The notes under the pieces are model-generated. The model was not told where the DNA came from, did no database searches, and saw only the letters and a program-made list of their open reading frames with translations. The position numbers and the translations under genes were made by a program. Source: Pantoea sp. 18069 (GTDB lineage Bacteria; Pseudomonadota; Gammaproteobacteria; Burkholderiales; Burkholderiaceae_C). From it: DNA of 64,000 bases. Below are positions 26,956-38,163 of the stretch, in pieces (the stretch's first letter is position 1; the number at the start of each line of letters is the position of its first letter). The stretch spans positions 1-64,000 of the forward strand of contig NZ_CACSJA010000017.1 in the NCBI RefSeq assembly GCF_902706035.1. Direction: 5' to 3'.

Positions 26956-27423
26956 CTAGGCGCGCTGCATCGGCAGTTCGCGCGACTGCGCTGCCTGGTT
27001 GGCCGCATCACCTGGCGCCGTGGCGGCGCGCACCAGATGCGCCTGCCAGCGGTCAAGCTGGTTGACGAAGGATTCGACGGCCTGCACCGCCTGCGCCGGC
27101 GTGAGTTCGGCCAGCGCGATGCTGCGGAAGAAAACGATGCGCTCGGATTCGGGGTCGAAGCCGAAATAGCTGCCGTCCGTGCCCATGCCAAACAGATGCA
27201 GCTGCAGCACGCTGGCCAGCATGCGCGCGCGCAGCTCGGTCGGCCATTGGCCGACCGCAATGACCGGGGCAAACACCTGCACCATCCGGGTCCGGGCATC
27301 GTGCTCGAATGTGACTTCCATGGTCTCGCTGAACACAATGGTGCAGCCGCCGGCGTCTGTGGCGGCGCTGGTATCGAGCCGGGTGGCGGCACCGATTTCC
27401 TGCAGAAAAGATGAAAACTCCAT
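26956..27423 (-). CDS. CesT/Tir-type secretion chaperone
   Basis: The 155-residue protein has the composition and pattern of class I type III secretion chaperones: a start helix MEFSSFLQEIGAA, strand CTIVFSETMEVTFEHD, a helix LRARMLASVLQLHLFG followed by YFGFDPESERIVFFRSI strands and a final helix AVQAVESFVNQLDRW. These keep effectors unfolded and guide them to the secretion ATPase in the cytoplasm. ATG 27423 follows a GGGGG ribosome site. It is the first gene of a three-gene unit. No type III apparatus gene lies in the window, so it must be elsewhere if functional. Confidence 0.72.
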   Translation of the reverse strand: MEFSSFLQEIGAATRLDTSAATDAGGCTIVFSETMEVTFEHDARTRMVQVFAPVIAVGQWPTELRARMLASVLQLHLFGMGTDGSYFGFDPESERIVFFRSIALAELTPAQAVQAVESFVNQLDRWQAHLVRAATAPGDAANQAAQSRELPMQRA

Positions 27424-27656
27424 GGCAGCCCCCGGTGAAAGAAAATACGCCTGTGGACGTTGGTAACAGTCTGCGGGCGCGGGTTCCAGGCATGGCGGCG
27501 ATGCGCTGCATATGCTTAGTTGGAAATCCGGCTTGGAGAGGCGGGGCAAAGCCGCTACCTTGGCCGGCTCTTTCGCGTTGCCCTGACCATGATCCACTGC
27601 TGTCTGCCTTCCCGCCCCGGCCTTCACCCGCGCATTCGCCTGTACGGGAGTGGCGC

Positions 27657-29063
27657 ATGAGCGCCAGTGAGCCCCTCGCCTACGCCTTTGCCTTGCCACC
27701 TGCGCCGGCAACGCCCCTGCACCTGAGCTCGTCCACGCAGTTGCCGGCCTTGCTCGGCAGCCTGGCGCCGCTGCAGCGGCAATGGATAGCGTCGACGGGC
27801 TTCGATGCGCAACCGGGCCGCGTTCTGCTGCTGCCGGGCGCCAACGGCGCGCTCGCGGGCGTGCTCGTGGGCATCGATCCAAACGAGCCTCTGTGGCAAC
27901 TGGCCGGGCTGCCGCCACTGCTGCCCGCGGGCGTATATGCCGTGGCGACGCACGAGGGTGAGGCCGACGCCGAGCGCGACGCCTTTCGCCAGCTTGGCTG
28001 GGCGCTGGGGGCGCTGGCGCCCGGCCGGCAGGCAGCGCAGTTGCGCGTGAGCAAAGATGAAGCGCAGGCGATCGCGCGCCTGGCAGCAGCGATTGCGCAG
28101 GTGCGCAGCCTGGTGAACCTGCCGGCGAACCAGCTGGGGCCGCAAGCCCTCGCGGCGGCCGTGCAGACCCTTGCCACAGACCACGGCGCGAAGTACAGCG
28201 AGTGGGTCGGCGAGGCGCTGCCCGCCGCGGGTTTCGCGCTGGTGCACGCGGTCGGCCGCTCGGGCGCCGAAGCGCCGCGCGTGGCGAAGCTGGAATGGGG
28301 GGACCCCGCGGCGCCGCGCATCGTGCTGGTCGGCAAGGGTGTGTGCTTCGACACCGGCGGGCTTGATCTCAAGCCCCCGGCAGGCATGCGCTGGATGAAG
28401 AAGGACATGGGCGGCGCGGCGCATGCGATCGCGCTGGCCGGGCTGATCATGCAGGCGGGGCTGCGCGTGCATCTGACGCTGCTGGTGCCCGCGGTGGAGA
28501 ACGGCGTCGGGCCGCTGGCGCTGCGACCCGGCGACATCCTTCGCGCGGGCAACGGCCGCCTGATTGAAATCGAGAACACCGATGCCGAAGGCCGGCTGGT
28601 GCTGGCCGATGCGCTGCACCATGCCTTGCAGCATGGCGCTGAAGATCCCGCCCGGGCGCCCGCGCTGGTCATCGACCTGGCGACGCTCACGGGCGCGGCG
28701 CGCGTGGCGCTGGGCCCCGAACTGCCCGCGCTGTTCAGCAACCACGAGGGCTGGGCCGCCGATCTGCTGGCCCATGCCCGGCGCGCCCACGACCCGCTGT
28801 GGCGCATGCCGCTGTGGGCACCGTACCGCCGGCTGCTCCAATCCGACAGCGCCGACACGATGAATGCCGCGAACACGCCGCTGGCGGGCGCGATCACCGC
28901 GGCGCTGTTCCTCGAGGACTTCGTGCCGGCCCATGTTTCCTGGCTGCATCTGGACCTCTACGCCTGGAATCAGGAGGGCCGCCCGGGGCGCCCCAAGGGC
29001 GGCGAAGCCCAGGGTCTGCGCGCGCTGTTCAGCCTGCTGTCCGAGCGCTTCGCGCCGCGCTAG
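27657..29063 (+). CDS. M17 leucyl aminopeptidase family protein
   Basis: The 468-residue protein is a di-zinc M17 aminopeptidase. NTDAEGRL at 307-314 is the family signature with metal ligands Asp309 and Glu311; GKGVCFDTGGLDLKP and KKDMGGAA hold the other ligand and catalytic Lys residues. It removes N-terminal amino acids from peptides in the cytoplasm. GGGAG precedes ATG 27657, and the upstream 230 bases are a shared promoter region with the chaperone gene. A peptide ABC importer follows, so the two could form a peptide-use pathway. It is a divergent relative of PepA rather than PepA itself. Confidence 0.9.
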   Translation: MSASEPLAYAFALPPAPATPLHLSSSTQLPALLGSLAPLQRQWIASTGFDAQPGRVLLLPGANGALAGVLVGIDPNEPLWQLAGLPPLLPAGVYAVATHEGEADAERDAFRQLGWALGALAPGRQAAQLRVSKDEAQAIARLAAAIAQVRSLVNLPANQLGPQALAAAVQTLATDHGAKYSEWVGEALPAAGFALVHAVGRSGAEAPRVAKLEWGDPAAPRIVLVGKGVCFDTGGLDLKPPAGMRWMKKDMGGAAHAIALAGLIMQAGLRVHLTLLVPAVENGVGPLALRPGDILRAGNGRLIEIENTDAEGRLVLADALHHALQHGAEDPARAPALVIDLATLTGAARVALGPELPALFSNHEGWAADLLAHARRAHDPLWRMPLWAPYRRLLQSDSADTMNAANTPLAGAITAALFLEDFVPAHVSWLHLDLYAWNQEGRPGRPKGGEAQGLRALFSLLSERFAPR

Positions 29064-29205
29064 CCACGGCGTTTTTCCGGGCGAGAAAGCGCATTTGGTT
29101 ATGCGGATTCATGCGTTGTGCGCGCGCCGGGGGCTGCCGAGAATCGGCTGCTCACCGCGTGCACCGCACGTCTGTCTTTCGCACCGCTTCCAGCGCTTTC
29201 GCCCC

Positions 29206-30852
29206 ATGAACCAACGACTCCTTTCCCCCCGTTTCTGCGCCCCTTTTCGCGCCAGCGCCATGGCCTGCGTTCTGCTGGCGGCCTTGATGGGCGCTGCTTC
29301 GGCACAGGCCGAAACGCTGCGCTGGGCGCGCTCCACGGACGCATCGACGCTCGATCCGCACGCGCTCAACAATGGCCCCAACCACAACCTGCTGCACCAG
29401 GTCTATGAGCCGCTGATCATCCGCACCGCCGACGGCAAGCTCCAGCCCACGCTGGCCACGTCCTGGGCACTGACCAGCGACCCCTCGGTCTGGGAATTCA
29501 GGCTGCGCAAGGGAGTGAAGTTCCATGACGGCAGCCTGTTCACCGCCGACGACGTGCTGTTCTCGCTGCAGCGCGCGCGCTCGCCGTCGTCCGACATGCG
29601 CTCGCTGCTGGTGTCCATCACCGACGTGGTGAAGGTCGACCCGTTCACCGTGCACATCAAGACTTCGGGCACGACGCCGCTGCTGCCCGACAACCTGATC
29701 AATATCCAGATCCTGAGCGCGGCCTGGGCCAAAAAGCACGGCGTGGAAACGCCGCAAAAGCCCACGGCCAAGGAAGAGACCTACGCGACGCGCAATGTCA
29801 ACGGCACGGGCCCCTACACCCTGGTGTCGCGCGAGCCCGATGCGCGCACCGTGCTCAAGCAGTTCCCCGGCTACTGGGGGCGCGGGCTGTTCCCGCTGCA
29901 GATCGATGAGCTGATCTACCTGCCGATCAAGGCGCCCGCGACCCGCGTGGCCGCGCTGCTCTCGGGCGAAGTCGACTTCGTGCAGGACCTGCCCATCCAG
30001 GACATCGCCCGCCTGCACGCCGACCCCAAGCTGCGCGTCAACCAGGCCGCGGAAAACCGCACCATCTTCCTGGGCCTGAACGTGGGCGCGGCGCCGCTGA
30101 CCTATTCGGACGTCAAGGACAGGAACCCGCTGGCCGATGTGCGCGTGCGCCAGGCCTTCCAGCTGGCCATCGACCGCAGCGCGATCCAGAAAGCCGTGAT
30201 GCGCGGCCTGTCGGTGCCGACCAACATCATCGCGCCGCCGTTCGTGCATGGCTACGAGAAAGCCTTTGGCGCGGTTGGCAAGGCCGACGTGGCCCAGGCG
30301 AAGAAGCTGCTGGCCGACGCCGGCTACCCCAACGGTTTCGGCATCACGCTGCATTGCACCAACGACCGTTATCTCAACGACGAAGCCATCTGCCAGGCCG
30401 TGGCCGGCTTCCTGGGCCGCGCCGGTGTGAAGACCACCGTGGTGTCGCGACCGCTGGCGATACAGACGGCCGCGATCAACAGCCAGGACACCGACTTCTA
30501 CCTCTACGGCTGGGGCGTGCCGACCTATGACTCGGCCTATGTCTTCGACTACCTGGTGCACACGCGCGGCAAGAACGCGCGCGGCGCGACCAATGCCACG
30601 CGCTACAGCAACGACGAGATCGATCGCCAGATCGTCTCGCTCGCGTCGGAAGGCGACAGCAAGAAGCGCGATGCGACGATCAAGACCATCTGGACCACGG
30701 TGCAAAAGGAGCTGATCTATCTGCCGCTGCACGACCAGATCCAGACCTATGCGATGAAGCGCAAGTTCGACATTCCGGTGAACCCGTCGAACACGCCGTA
30801 CTTCAAGCTGTTCCAGCTGCCTGTCGACACCTCGGTCGCTGCCGCGAAGTGA
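29206..30852 (+). CDS. Peptide/nickel-type ABC transporter substrate-binding protein
   Basis: The 548-residue periplasmic protein belongs to the DppA/OppA/NikA cluster. A signal peptide ends near AASAQAE; the mature chain shows LRWARSTDASTLDPH, LATSWALTSDPSVWEFRLRKGVKFHDG (here only quoted in short: FRLRKGVKFHDG), a strong family motif. It captures a peptide or similar solute for the permease genes 95 bases downstream. ATG 29206 has a weak ribosome site; a Met 18 codons later is the alternative. Ligand class is inferred from family only. Confidence 0.92.
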   Translation: MNQRLLSPRFCAPFRASAMACVLLAALMGAASAQAETLRWARSTDASTLDPHALNNGPNHNLLHQVYEPLIIRTADGKLQPTLATSWALTSDPSVWEFRLRKGVKFHDGSLFTADDVLFSLQRARSPSSDMRSLLVSITDVVKVDPFTVHIKTSGTTPLLPDNLINIQILSAAWAKKHGVETPQKPTAKEETYATRNVNGTGPYTLVSREPDARTVLKQFPGYWGRGLFPLQIDELIYLPIKAPATRVAALLSGEVDFVQDLPIQDIARLHADPKLRVNQAAENRTIFLGLNVGAAPLTYSDVKDRNPLADVRVRQAFQLAIDRSAIQKAVMRGLSVPTNIIAPPFVHGYEKAFGAVGKADVAQAKKLLADAGYPNGFGITLHCTNDRYLNDEAICQAVAGFLGRAGVKTTVVSRPLAIQTAAINSQDTDFYLYGWGVPTYDSAYVFDYLVHTRGKNARGATNATRYSNDEIDRQIVSLASEGDSKKRDATIKTIWTTVQKELIYLPLHDQIQTYAMKRKFDIPVNPSNTPYFKLFQLPVDTSVAAAK

Positions 30853-30946
30853 TCCGCGCCGCGCCAGCCGCGGCACCTGTCGCGCACAGGGGCTCCATGC
30901 CCCTGTGCGCTCGCATTTCCTTTGCAAGAACCCGAGAGAAGCCTGC

Positions 30947-31912
30947 ATGCCCCTATTGTTTGCGCGTCGCCTGGGCCAGTCCGTGCTGGTGCTGCTGGCC
31001 GTGTCCTTCATTTCCTTCCTGGTCTTTCGCCATATCGGCGACCCGACGATCAGCCTGCTGGGCGAGGACGCCTCGCTGGCCGACCGCGAGGCGGTGATTG
31101 CCGAGCTGGGCTTCGATCAGCCCGTGGCCGTGCAGTACCTGCGCTACATGGGCAATGTGCTGCAAGGCGAGTTCGGCGTTTCCTACCGGCTCAAGCGCCC
31201 GGTCGTCGATGTCATCGCCGAGCGCCTGCCCGCGACGCTCGAGCTGGCGCTGATCGCGGCGCTGCTGGCCGTCAGCGGCGGCGTGATTCTCGGGGTCTAC
31301 ACCGCGATCCGCCGCGACACGTTGCTGAGCCGCGCGCTGATGACGGTGTCACTGGTCGGCGTGTCGCTGCCGACCTTCCTGATCGGCATAGGCCTGATCT
31401 ACGTCTTTGCCGTCGAGCTGCAGTGGCTGCCCTCGTTCGGCCGGGGCGACACGGTGCAGATCGGCGGCTGGACCACGGGCTTTCTCACGGCCTCGGGCTG
31501 GGCGTCGCTGGTGCTGCCGGTGTGCACGCTGGCGATGTTCAAGCTCACGCTGATCATGCGCCTGGTGCGCGCCGAGATGCTCGAAGCGCTGCGCACCGAC
31601 TATGTGCGCTTTGCGCGTGCGCGCGGCCTGCCCGAAAAGCGCATCCATTACGGCCATGCGCTGCGCAACACGCTGATTCCCGTGGTCACGATCACCGGCC
31701 TGCAGATCGGCTCGCTGATCGCGTTTGCCATCGTGACCGAAACCGTCTTCCAGTGGCCGGGCGTGGGGCTGCTGTTCATCACCTCGATACAGGCCGTCGA
31801 TGTGCCCGTGATCGCCGCCTATCTGATGCTGATCGCCGCGCTGTACATCGTCATCAACTTCCTTGTCGACGGCGCCTATCTGCTGGTCGACCCGCGGCTG
31901 CGCCGCGCCTGA
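30947..31912 (+). CDS. ABC transporter permease, DppB-like
   Basis: A 321-residue inner-membrane permease with six predicted helices. It starts LFARRLGQSVLVLLAVSFISF and carries the EAA-type loop (DYVRFARARGLPEKRI) that contacts the ATPase. The TETVFQWPGVGLLF segment is typical of DppB. ATG 30947 follows GAGAAG. It pairs with the next permease to form the channel. Confidence 0.93.
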   Translation: MPLLFARRLGQSVLVLLAVSFISFLVFRHIGDPTISLLGEDASLADREAVIAELGFDQPVAVQYLRYMGNVLQGEFGVSYRLKRPVVDVIAERLPATLELALIAALLAVSGGVILGVYTAIRRDTLLSRALMTVSLVGVSLPTFLIGIGLIYVFAVELQWLPSFGRGDTVQIGGWTTGFLTASGWASLVLPVCTLAMFKLTLIMRLVRAEMLEALRTDYVRFARARGLPEKRIHYGHALRNTLIPVVTITGLQIGSLIAFAIVTETVFQWPGVGLLFITSIQAVDVPVIAAYLMLIAALYIVINFLVDGAYLLVDPRLRRA

Positions 31913-31939
31913 GACCGAATTCCAGAGAACACCAACGAC

Positions 31940-32892
31940 ATGGCTGAAACACCCCCTTCCATTACGCCTGCGCCGGCGCATTTCCCCTGGTGGCGGCTGC
32001 GCCAGTCGGACTCCGCCGTGGTGCGCGCGCTCGCGGCCTCGATCACGGTGCAGGCCGCCGTGGTCGTGCTGCTGCTGCTGGGCGGCGCGGCGCTGCTGAC
32101 GCCCTGGCTGGCGCTGCAAAATCCCTTCGATCCCGCAGGGCTCGAGCTGCTCGACGCGTTCACCGCGCCAGGCCAGGCCGGCATCTCCGGCGCCACCTAT
32201 CCGCTGGGCTCCGACGAGCAGGGCCGCGACGTGTTCTCGGCGATTCTCTACGGCCTGCGCATGTCGCTGTTCGTCGGCGGTGCGTCCGTCGCGCTGTCGC
32301 TGGCGATTGGCGTGCCGCTGGGCCTGATCGCGGGCTATACCGGCGGCTGGTTCGACACGCTGGTGATGCGCATCGCCGACGTGCAGCTCACGTTCCCGGT
32401 GCTGCTGGTCGCGCTGCTGGTGTTCGGCATTGCGCGCGGCATCCTGCCCGAGAGCTACCGCGACGACATGGCGCTGTACGTGATCATCCTGGCGATCGGT
32501 CTGTCCGAGTGGGTGCAGTACGCACGCACCGTGCGCGGCGCCGTCATGGTCGAGAAGCACAAGGACTATGTGCTGGCCGCGCAGGTCATAGGCCGCTCGC
32601 GCGCGGGTATTCTGGTGCGCCACATCCTGCCCAACCTGCTCGCGCCCGTGCTGGTGATCGCGACCATCAGCTTCGCGCTGGCCATTGTCGCCGAGTCGAC
32701 GCTGTCGTATCTGGGTGTCGGCCTGCCGCCGACCCAGCCTTCGCTCGGAACGCTGATCCGCGTGGGCCAGGGCTTTTTGTTTTCCGGTGAATGGTGGATC
32801 TTGCTGTTCCCCGGCCTGGTGCTGCTGGCCCTCGCACTTTCCGTCAACCTGGTCGGCGACTGGCTTCGCGACGCGCTCAACCCCAAACTGCA

Positions 32893-32896
<4 letters not shown>
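31940..32896 (+). CDS. ABC transporter permease, DppC-like
   Basis: The 318-residue second permease starts with a cytoplasmic tail followed by a first helix (ITVQAAVVVLLLLGGAALL). Family motifs include LGSDEQGRDVFS and the EAA-like loop KDYVLAAQVIGRSRAGILVRHILPN. It follows the first permease by 27 bases and its stop overlaps the ATPase gene start (ATGA), so the transporter is made from one transcript. Confidence 0.93.
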
Positions 32897-34641
<1,745 letters not shown>

Positions 34642-34661
34642 CGCCGCAGGCGGCGCGCGGC

Positions 34662-35015
34662 TCAGTCGTCAAGCAGGGGAACGAAACCGCCAAAGATCAT
34701 GCGCTTGCCGTCAAACGGCATCTGCGTTTCCATGCCTGCCAGGCGCGGGTCCTTCATGGCTTCCTGGTTGACCCGGTCGCGCACTTCGCGCGACGGGTAT
34801 TCGATCCAGGAGAAGACCACGATCTCGCCGTCCTCGGCTTTCACCGCACCGCGAAAGTCGGTCAGCTTGCCGTCCGGCACATCGTCGCCCCAGCATTCGA
34901 CGACGCGCGTGGCGCCATAGTCCTTGAAGACCTGGGCGGCGCGGGTGGCGACCTCAAGATACTGCTGCTTGTTGGCGGCCGGTACGGCGACCACGAATCC
35001 ATCAACGTATTTCAC
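34662..35015 (-). CDS. DUF1428 family protein, GTG start
   Basis: This 117-residue cytosolic protein matches the DUF1428 pattern: KYVDGFVVAVPAAN, VVECWGDDVPDGK, VVFSWIEYPS and the late FDGKRMIFGGF. The family has a ferredoxin-like dimeric fold and unknown function. GTG 35015 is the start because AAAGGAG lies eight bases upstream and the conserved KYVDGF follows it at once; an ATG ten codons earlier translates the ribosome site. It is convergent with the ATPase gene. Confidence 0.88.
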   Translation of the reverse strand: MKYVDGFVVAVPAANKQQYLEVATRAAQVFKDYGATRVVECWGDDVPDGKLTDFRGAVKAEDGEIVVFSWIEYPSREVRDRVNQEAMKDPRLAGMETQMPFDGKRMIFGGFVPLLDD

Positions 35016-35151
35016 GGGCAGTCTCCTTTGCAAAGGGACGCCCATGCTGGCATGGCCGGCCGCCGCAGGTTGTAAGAAACCGCATCAGGCTGGGAACCGT
35101 CCTTGCGCCAGGCAAGCGGCGCGGGGCAGGCGTCCAACAGGAAATGCGGCT

Positions 35152-36057
35152 TTATCGGTGTTGTATGTACGCGCTCAGCCCCGCCGCGAGCGCCGCGAAG
35201 GTCGCCGCGCAGCGCGGGCTCGCGCGCAGGTCCTCGTGCATGGCCACCCAGGTGTCCATCGTCAGCGAAAACTCGGTCGGCAATACGCGGACCAGCGTCT
35301 TGTCCTTCGCCGCGAGTGCCGCCTGGCACACGCCAATGCCGAAGCCCGCCCGGATGGCGCCCAGTTGGGCCAGGTCGCTGTCGGCGCGAAACGCCAGCGC
35401 GGCCCGTGTCAACGTAGGGAACCGGGCCTGGAACTTCCGGATGTACGCGCTCTCGTGATCGAAGCCAATGAGCGCGTGGCCGGTCAGCGCTTCCATGGAT
35501 GCGGGCGTGCCGTGGGCCGCCAGATAGCGCTGGTGCGCGTGCAACCCCAGTTCGATGCCGCCTACGCGTTGGGCGACCAGGGCTTCCTGGGTCGGCCTGA
35601 GCCCGCGCACCGCGATGTCCGCCTCGCGGTGCAGGAGGTTGTCCACCTTGTTCGATAGCACCAGCTCGATGACCAGCTCGGGATGCTCGGCGCGCAGCGC
35701 GGCGAGGATAGGCGGCAGCACCTCGACGCCGATGATCTCGCTGGCCGTCAAACGCACCGTTCCGCGGACGCCTGATCCGTGGCTGCTGGCCACCCTGCGA
35801 AGCGCCGCCGCGGTCGTGGCAATTCCAGCGGCATAGGGCTGCAGCTCGAGCGCCGCATCCGTCGGGGCGAAGCCATCGAACGAGCGCGTGAAGAGCTTGA
35901 GCGCCAACGCAGTCTCCAGGCTGTCGATGTGGCGCCCGACGGTCGGCTGTGTCAGGCCCATCGCGCGCCCGGCCGCCGACAGCGAGCCTGTCTCCAGGAC
36001 CTTCAGGAAGGTTCGGTACCACTCCCAGTTCGGCTCAGGCGCAGTCATGGTATGCAT
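35152..36057 (-). CDS. LysR-type transcriptional regulator
   Basis: The 301-residue regulator has an N-terminal winged helix (LETGSLSAAGRAMGLTQPTVGRHIDSLE) and a LysR substrate domain (GVRGTVRLTASEIIGVEVLPPIL). Like other members of the CrgA/PecT branch it may respond to a small metabolite. It is divergent from the NAD-binding reductase gene 171 bases away, the usual layout for autoregulation and control of the neighbour. ATG 36057 or 36048 (MTAPEPN) are both possible; neither has a clear ribosome site. Confidence 0.85.
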   Translation of the reverse strand: MHTMTAPEPNWEWYRTFLKVLETGSLSAAGRAMGLTQPTVGRHIDSLETALALKLFTRSFDGFAPTDAALELQPYAAGIATTAAALRRVASSHGSGVRGTVRLTASEIIGVEVLPPILAALRAEHPELVIELVLSNKVDNLLHREADIAVRGLRPTQEALVAQRVGGIELGLHAHQRYLAAHGTPASMEALTGHALIGFDHESAYIRKFQARFPTLTRAALAFRADSDLAQLGAIRAGFGIGVCQAALAAKDKTLVRVLPTEFSLTMDTWVAMHEDLRASPRCAATFAALAAGLSAYIQHR

Positions 36058-36228
36058 TTATTTATAGATCCAATCCGATTCTAGGTAATTCTCATTTGCC
36101 CGTCGATTCTGCAAACTGCAGTCACCCCGCCGCAAAGGCGCACAGGAATCCACGGAGCCGACCATGAACCACCCAGACATCGATCGCGGCAGCGGTCTTT
36201 CGCCCCGCCCCACCGCAGGAGAGCCCTC

Positions 36229-37209
36229 ATGCCCACGGTAGCCCTGTTCGGCGCGACCGGCGCCCTCGGTCAAAGCATCGCCGCCGCGTTCAGCGGCCAA
36301 GGCCAGGCCTATCGCGTGGTGGGGCGCACGCAGGCGCGCCTGCGCCAGGCCTTCGGCGCGGACCCGCTCGCCGAGATCGTCACCTGGAACCCCGACTCGC
36401 CGGCCTGCGTGCAGGCCGCGGCCACGGGTATCGAGACGCTGATCTACATGGTCGGCGTGAACTACTGGCAGTTCGAGCTGCACCCCGAGCTGATGCGCAA
36501 GGCGCTTGCCGGTGCGATCGCTGCCGGGGTGAAGAACATCATCCTGATCGGTACCGTGTACCCCTACGGCATGGCAAGAACCCAGCCGGTGCGTGAGGAT
36601 CACCCGCGCGAACCGCACACCTTCAAGGGGCGCATGCGCAAGGCGCAGGAGGATCTGCTGATGCAGGCGCATGCCGCCGGCCGGATCAACGCGACCGTGC
36701 TGCGCCTGCCGGACTTCTACGGTCCCGGCGTCGAGGCCAGCCTGCTGCACCGCGCGGCGCTGGCTGCCGTCAACGGCGGCAGGGCGGACATGGTCGGGCC
36801 TATCGACCGCCCGCACGAATTCGTCTTCGTGCCGGATGTCGGCCCGGTGGTTGCCAGGTTGGCCGACACTCCCGCCGCGTTCGGAAAGATCTGGAACCTC
36901 GCCGGCGCGGGTGTCACGACGCAGCGTGAACTGGTGGCCGAGATGGGGCGCCAGACCGGTGCGAAGGTCAAGCTGCGCGTGGCGGGCAAGGCGATGCTGC
37001 GCCTGATCGGCCTGTTCAACCCGTTCATGCGCGAAATGGTGGAGATGCACTACCTGATGACCGACCCGCTGATCATGGACGACTCGGCGCTGCAGCGGCT
37101 GATAGGGCCTGTGCGCAAGACGCCTTATGCGCAAGGCATACGGCAGACGCTGGACGCCGTGGTCCTTGCGCGTCAACCTGACAGTCAGGTTGACGCCATG
37201 CGCAGCTGA
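36229..37209 (+). CDS. NAD(P)-binding epimerase/reductase (NmrA/SDR-a type)
   Basis: The 326-residue protein has an N-terminal Rossmann fold (ALFGATGALGQSIAAAF, the GxxGxxG form), an SDR active-site region (GTVYPYG, like YxxxK neighbours) and a C-terminal substrate domain. It probably acts on an unknown sugar or small lactone as an extended SDR oxidoreductase. GGAGAG precedes ATG 36229. LysR 35152-36057 is divergent and likely its regulator. The last 13 codons contain a perfect inverted repeat (37172-37194), and the final residues (QPDSQVDAMRS) look like a non-family tail. Confidence 0.75.
   Translation: MPTVALFGATGALGQSIAAAFSGQGQAYRVVGRTQARLRQAFGADPLAEIVTWNPDSPACVQAAATGIETLIYMVGVNYWQFELHPELMRKALAGAIAAGVKNIILIGTVYPYGMARTQPVREDHPREPHTFKGRMRKAQEDLLMQAHAAGRINATVLRLPDFYGPGVEASLLHRAALAAVNGGRADMVGPIDRPHEFVFVPDVGPVVARLADTPAAFGKIWNLAGAGVTTQRELVAEMGRQTGAKVKLRVAGKAMLRLIGLFNPFMREMVEMHYLMTDPLIMDDSALQRLIGPVRKTPYAQGIRQTLDAVVLARQPDSQVDAMRS
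37172..37194. repeat. Perfect 11+11 bp inverted repeat at the gene end
   Basis: GTCAACCTGAC and GTCAGGTTGAC flank a single A at 37183. The repeat lies within the last codons of the reductase gene. Such short-gap palindromes are usual operators of TetR- or MerR-type regulators; here none is encoded next to it. Confidence 0.7.
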
Positions 37210-37351
37210 ACGCGATCGAGTTCGCGCCAGGCAAGGGCCGGGGTGCTTGCCGCCCGGTCTTTCTTTTGGAGCGCGTCCAGGTAGGAGGGCGGCCTCGTGC
37301 ATCGGCCGTCCCTATGCAACCGCCAGAACGGAAAGCCGGGTCGCGGCAAAG

Positions 37352-37386
37352 AAAAAGGCCTGCATCCCAGGGAGATGCAGGCCTTT
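37352..37386 (-). terminator. Intrinsic terminator of ssb
   Basis: Thirteen perfect base pairs (37354-37366 with 37374-37386) enclose a 7-base loop, with five A on the plus strand at 37352-37356 giving a T-run on the minus strand. It sits about 27 bases past the ssb stop. Confidence 0.88.
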
Positions 37387-37412
37387 GCCGGCAGAAGATT
37401 TCTGCTTTCGGA

Positions 37413-38000
37413 TCAGAACGGGATGTCGTCATCCATATCGTCAAAGCCCGAAGCCGCGCGCTGGGGCGCTGGGGCCATCGGTGCGGGCGCGGGAGGCGCC
37501 ATGCGCGGTGCGGGTGCTGCGGCGCGGGGTGCGGGCGCGGGGCGGCGTGGCGCGGCTTCGTAGCCACCGCCGTTGTTGCCGCCGCCATTGCCGGCATTGC
37601 TGTCACCGTAGCCGCTGTCGTCGCCGTAGCCGCCGCCTTGCTGGCCGCCACCGCCCATGCCCTGGCGGCTGCCCAGCATCTGCATGGTGTCGGCGCGGAT
37701 TTCGGTCGCGTAGCGTTCCTGGCCCGTGGCCTGGTCGGTCCACTTGCGGGTGCGCAGCGAACCTTCGACATAGACCTGCGAACCCTTGCGCAGGTACTGG
37801 CCGACGATTTCGGCGAGGCGGCCGTTGAACACCACGCGGTGCCATTCGGTCGCTTCCTTGTTTTCGCCGGTGTTCTTGTCGCGCCAGCGGTCGGTGGTGG
37901 CGATGGTCACGTTGGCCACCTGGTCACCACTGGGGAAGGCGCGCATTTCAGGATCGCGGCCCAGATTGCCGACGATGATGACTTTGTTGACGGATGCCAT
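37413..38000 (-). CDS. ssb: Single-stranded DNA-binding protein SSB
   Basis: SSB coats single-stranded DNA in replication and repair. The 195-residue protein has the OB-fold ([18 protein letters not shown] to ADTMQMLG, residues 1-112), a long Gly/Pro/Ala-rich linker, and the C-terminal tip DDDIPF that binds partner proteins. ATG 38000 follows GAGGT. It lies downstream of an MFS gene on the same strand, near uvrA, a setting common in this family of bacteria. No LexA-like operator was found upstream of ssb or uvrA by eye. Confidence 0.97.
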   Translation of the reverse strand: MASVNKVIIVGNLGRDPEMRAFPSGDQVANVTIATTDRWRDKNTGENKEATEWHRVVFNGRLAEIVGQYLRKGSQVYVEGSLRTRKWTDQATGQERYATEIRADTMQMLGSRQGMGGGGQQGGGYGDDSGYGDSNAGNGGGNNGGGYEAAPRRPAPAPRAAAPAPRMAPPAPAPMAPAPQRAASGFDDMDDDIPF

Positions 38001-38163
38001 GAATAACCTCGAAAAATGGATAGCGCGGGCCAGTAGATGAGGGGGCCCGTGCCAGATGCTTGGATTGCGGCGTCCCCCTCGGAGACGCCGCAGACGGGAG
38101 CATATCCGTTTGCCCAAGACTACGGGCAAACCCGTGATATTGGCATGGGCGTGGCGCGATGCC

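Noticed and set aside
27441..27487. Hrp-type promoter (GGAACC...CCACnnA) before the chaperone gene
   Set aside because: GGAACC occurs on the minus strand at 27487-27482, but the nearest CCAC lies 25 bases away, not 15-16, and the final position does not fit. A PIP box (TTCG-N16-TTCG) was not seen either.
36058..36228. LysR T-N11-A operator between the LysR gene and the reductase gene
   Set aside because: TAGA/TCTA arms are present at 36065-36083, but spacing does not fit T-N11-A and the direct repeats CGATTCT are weak; no call made.
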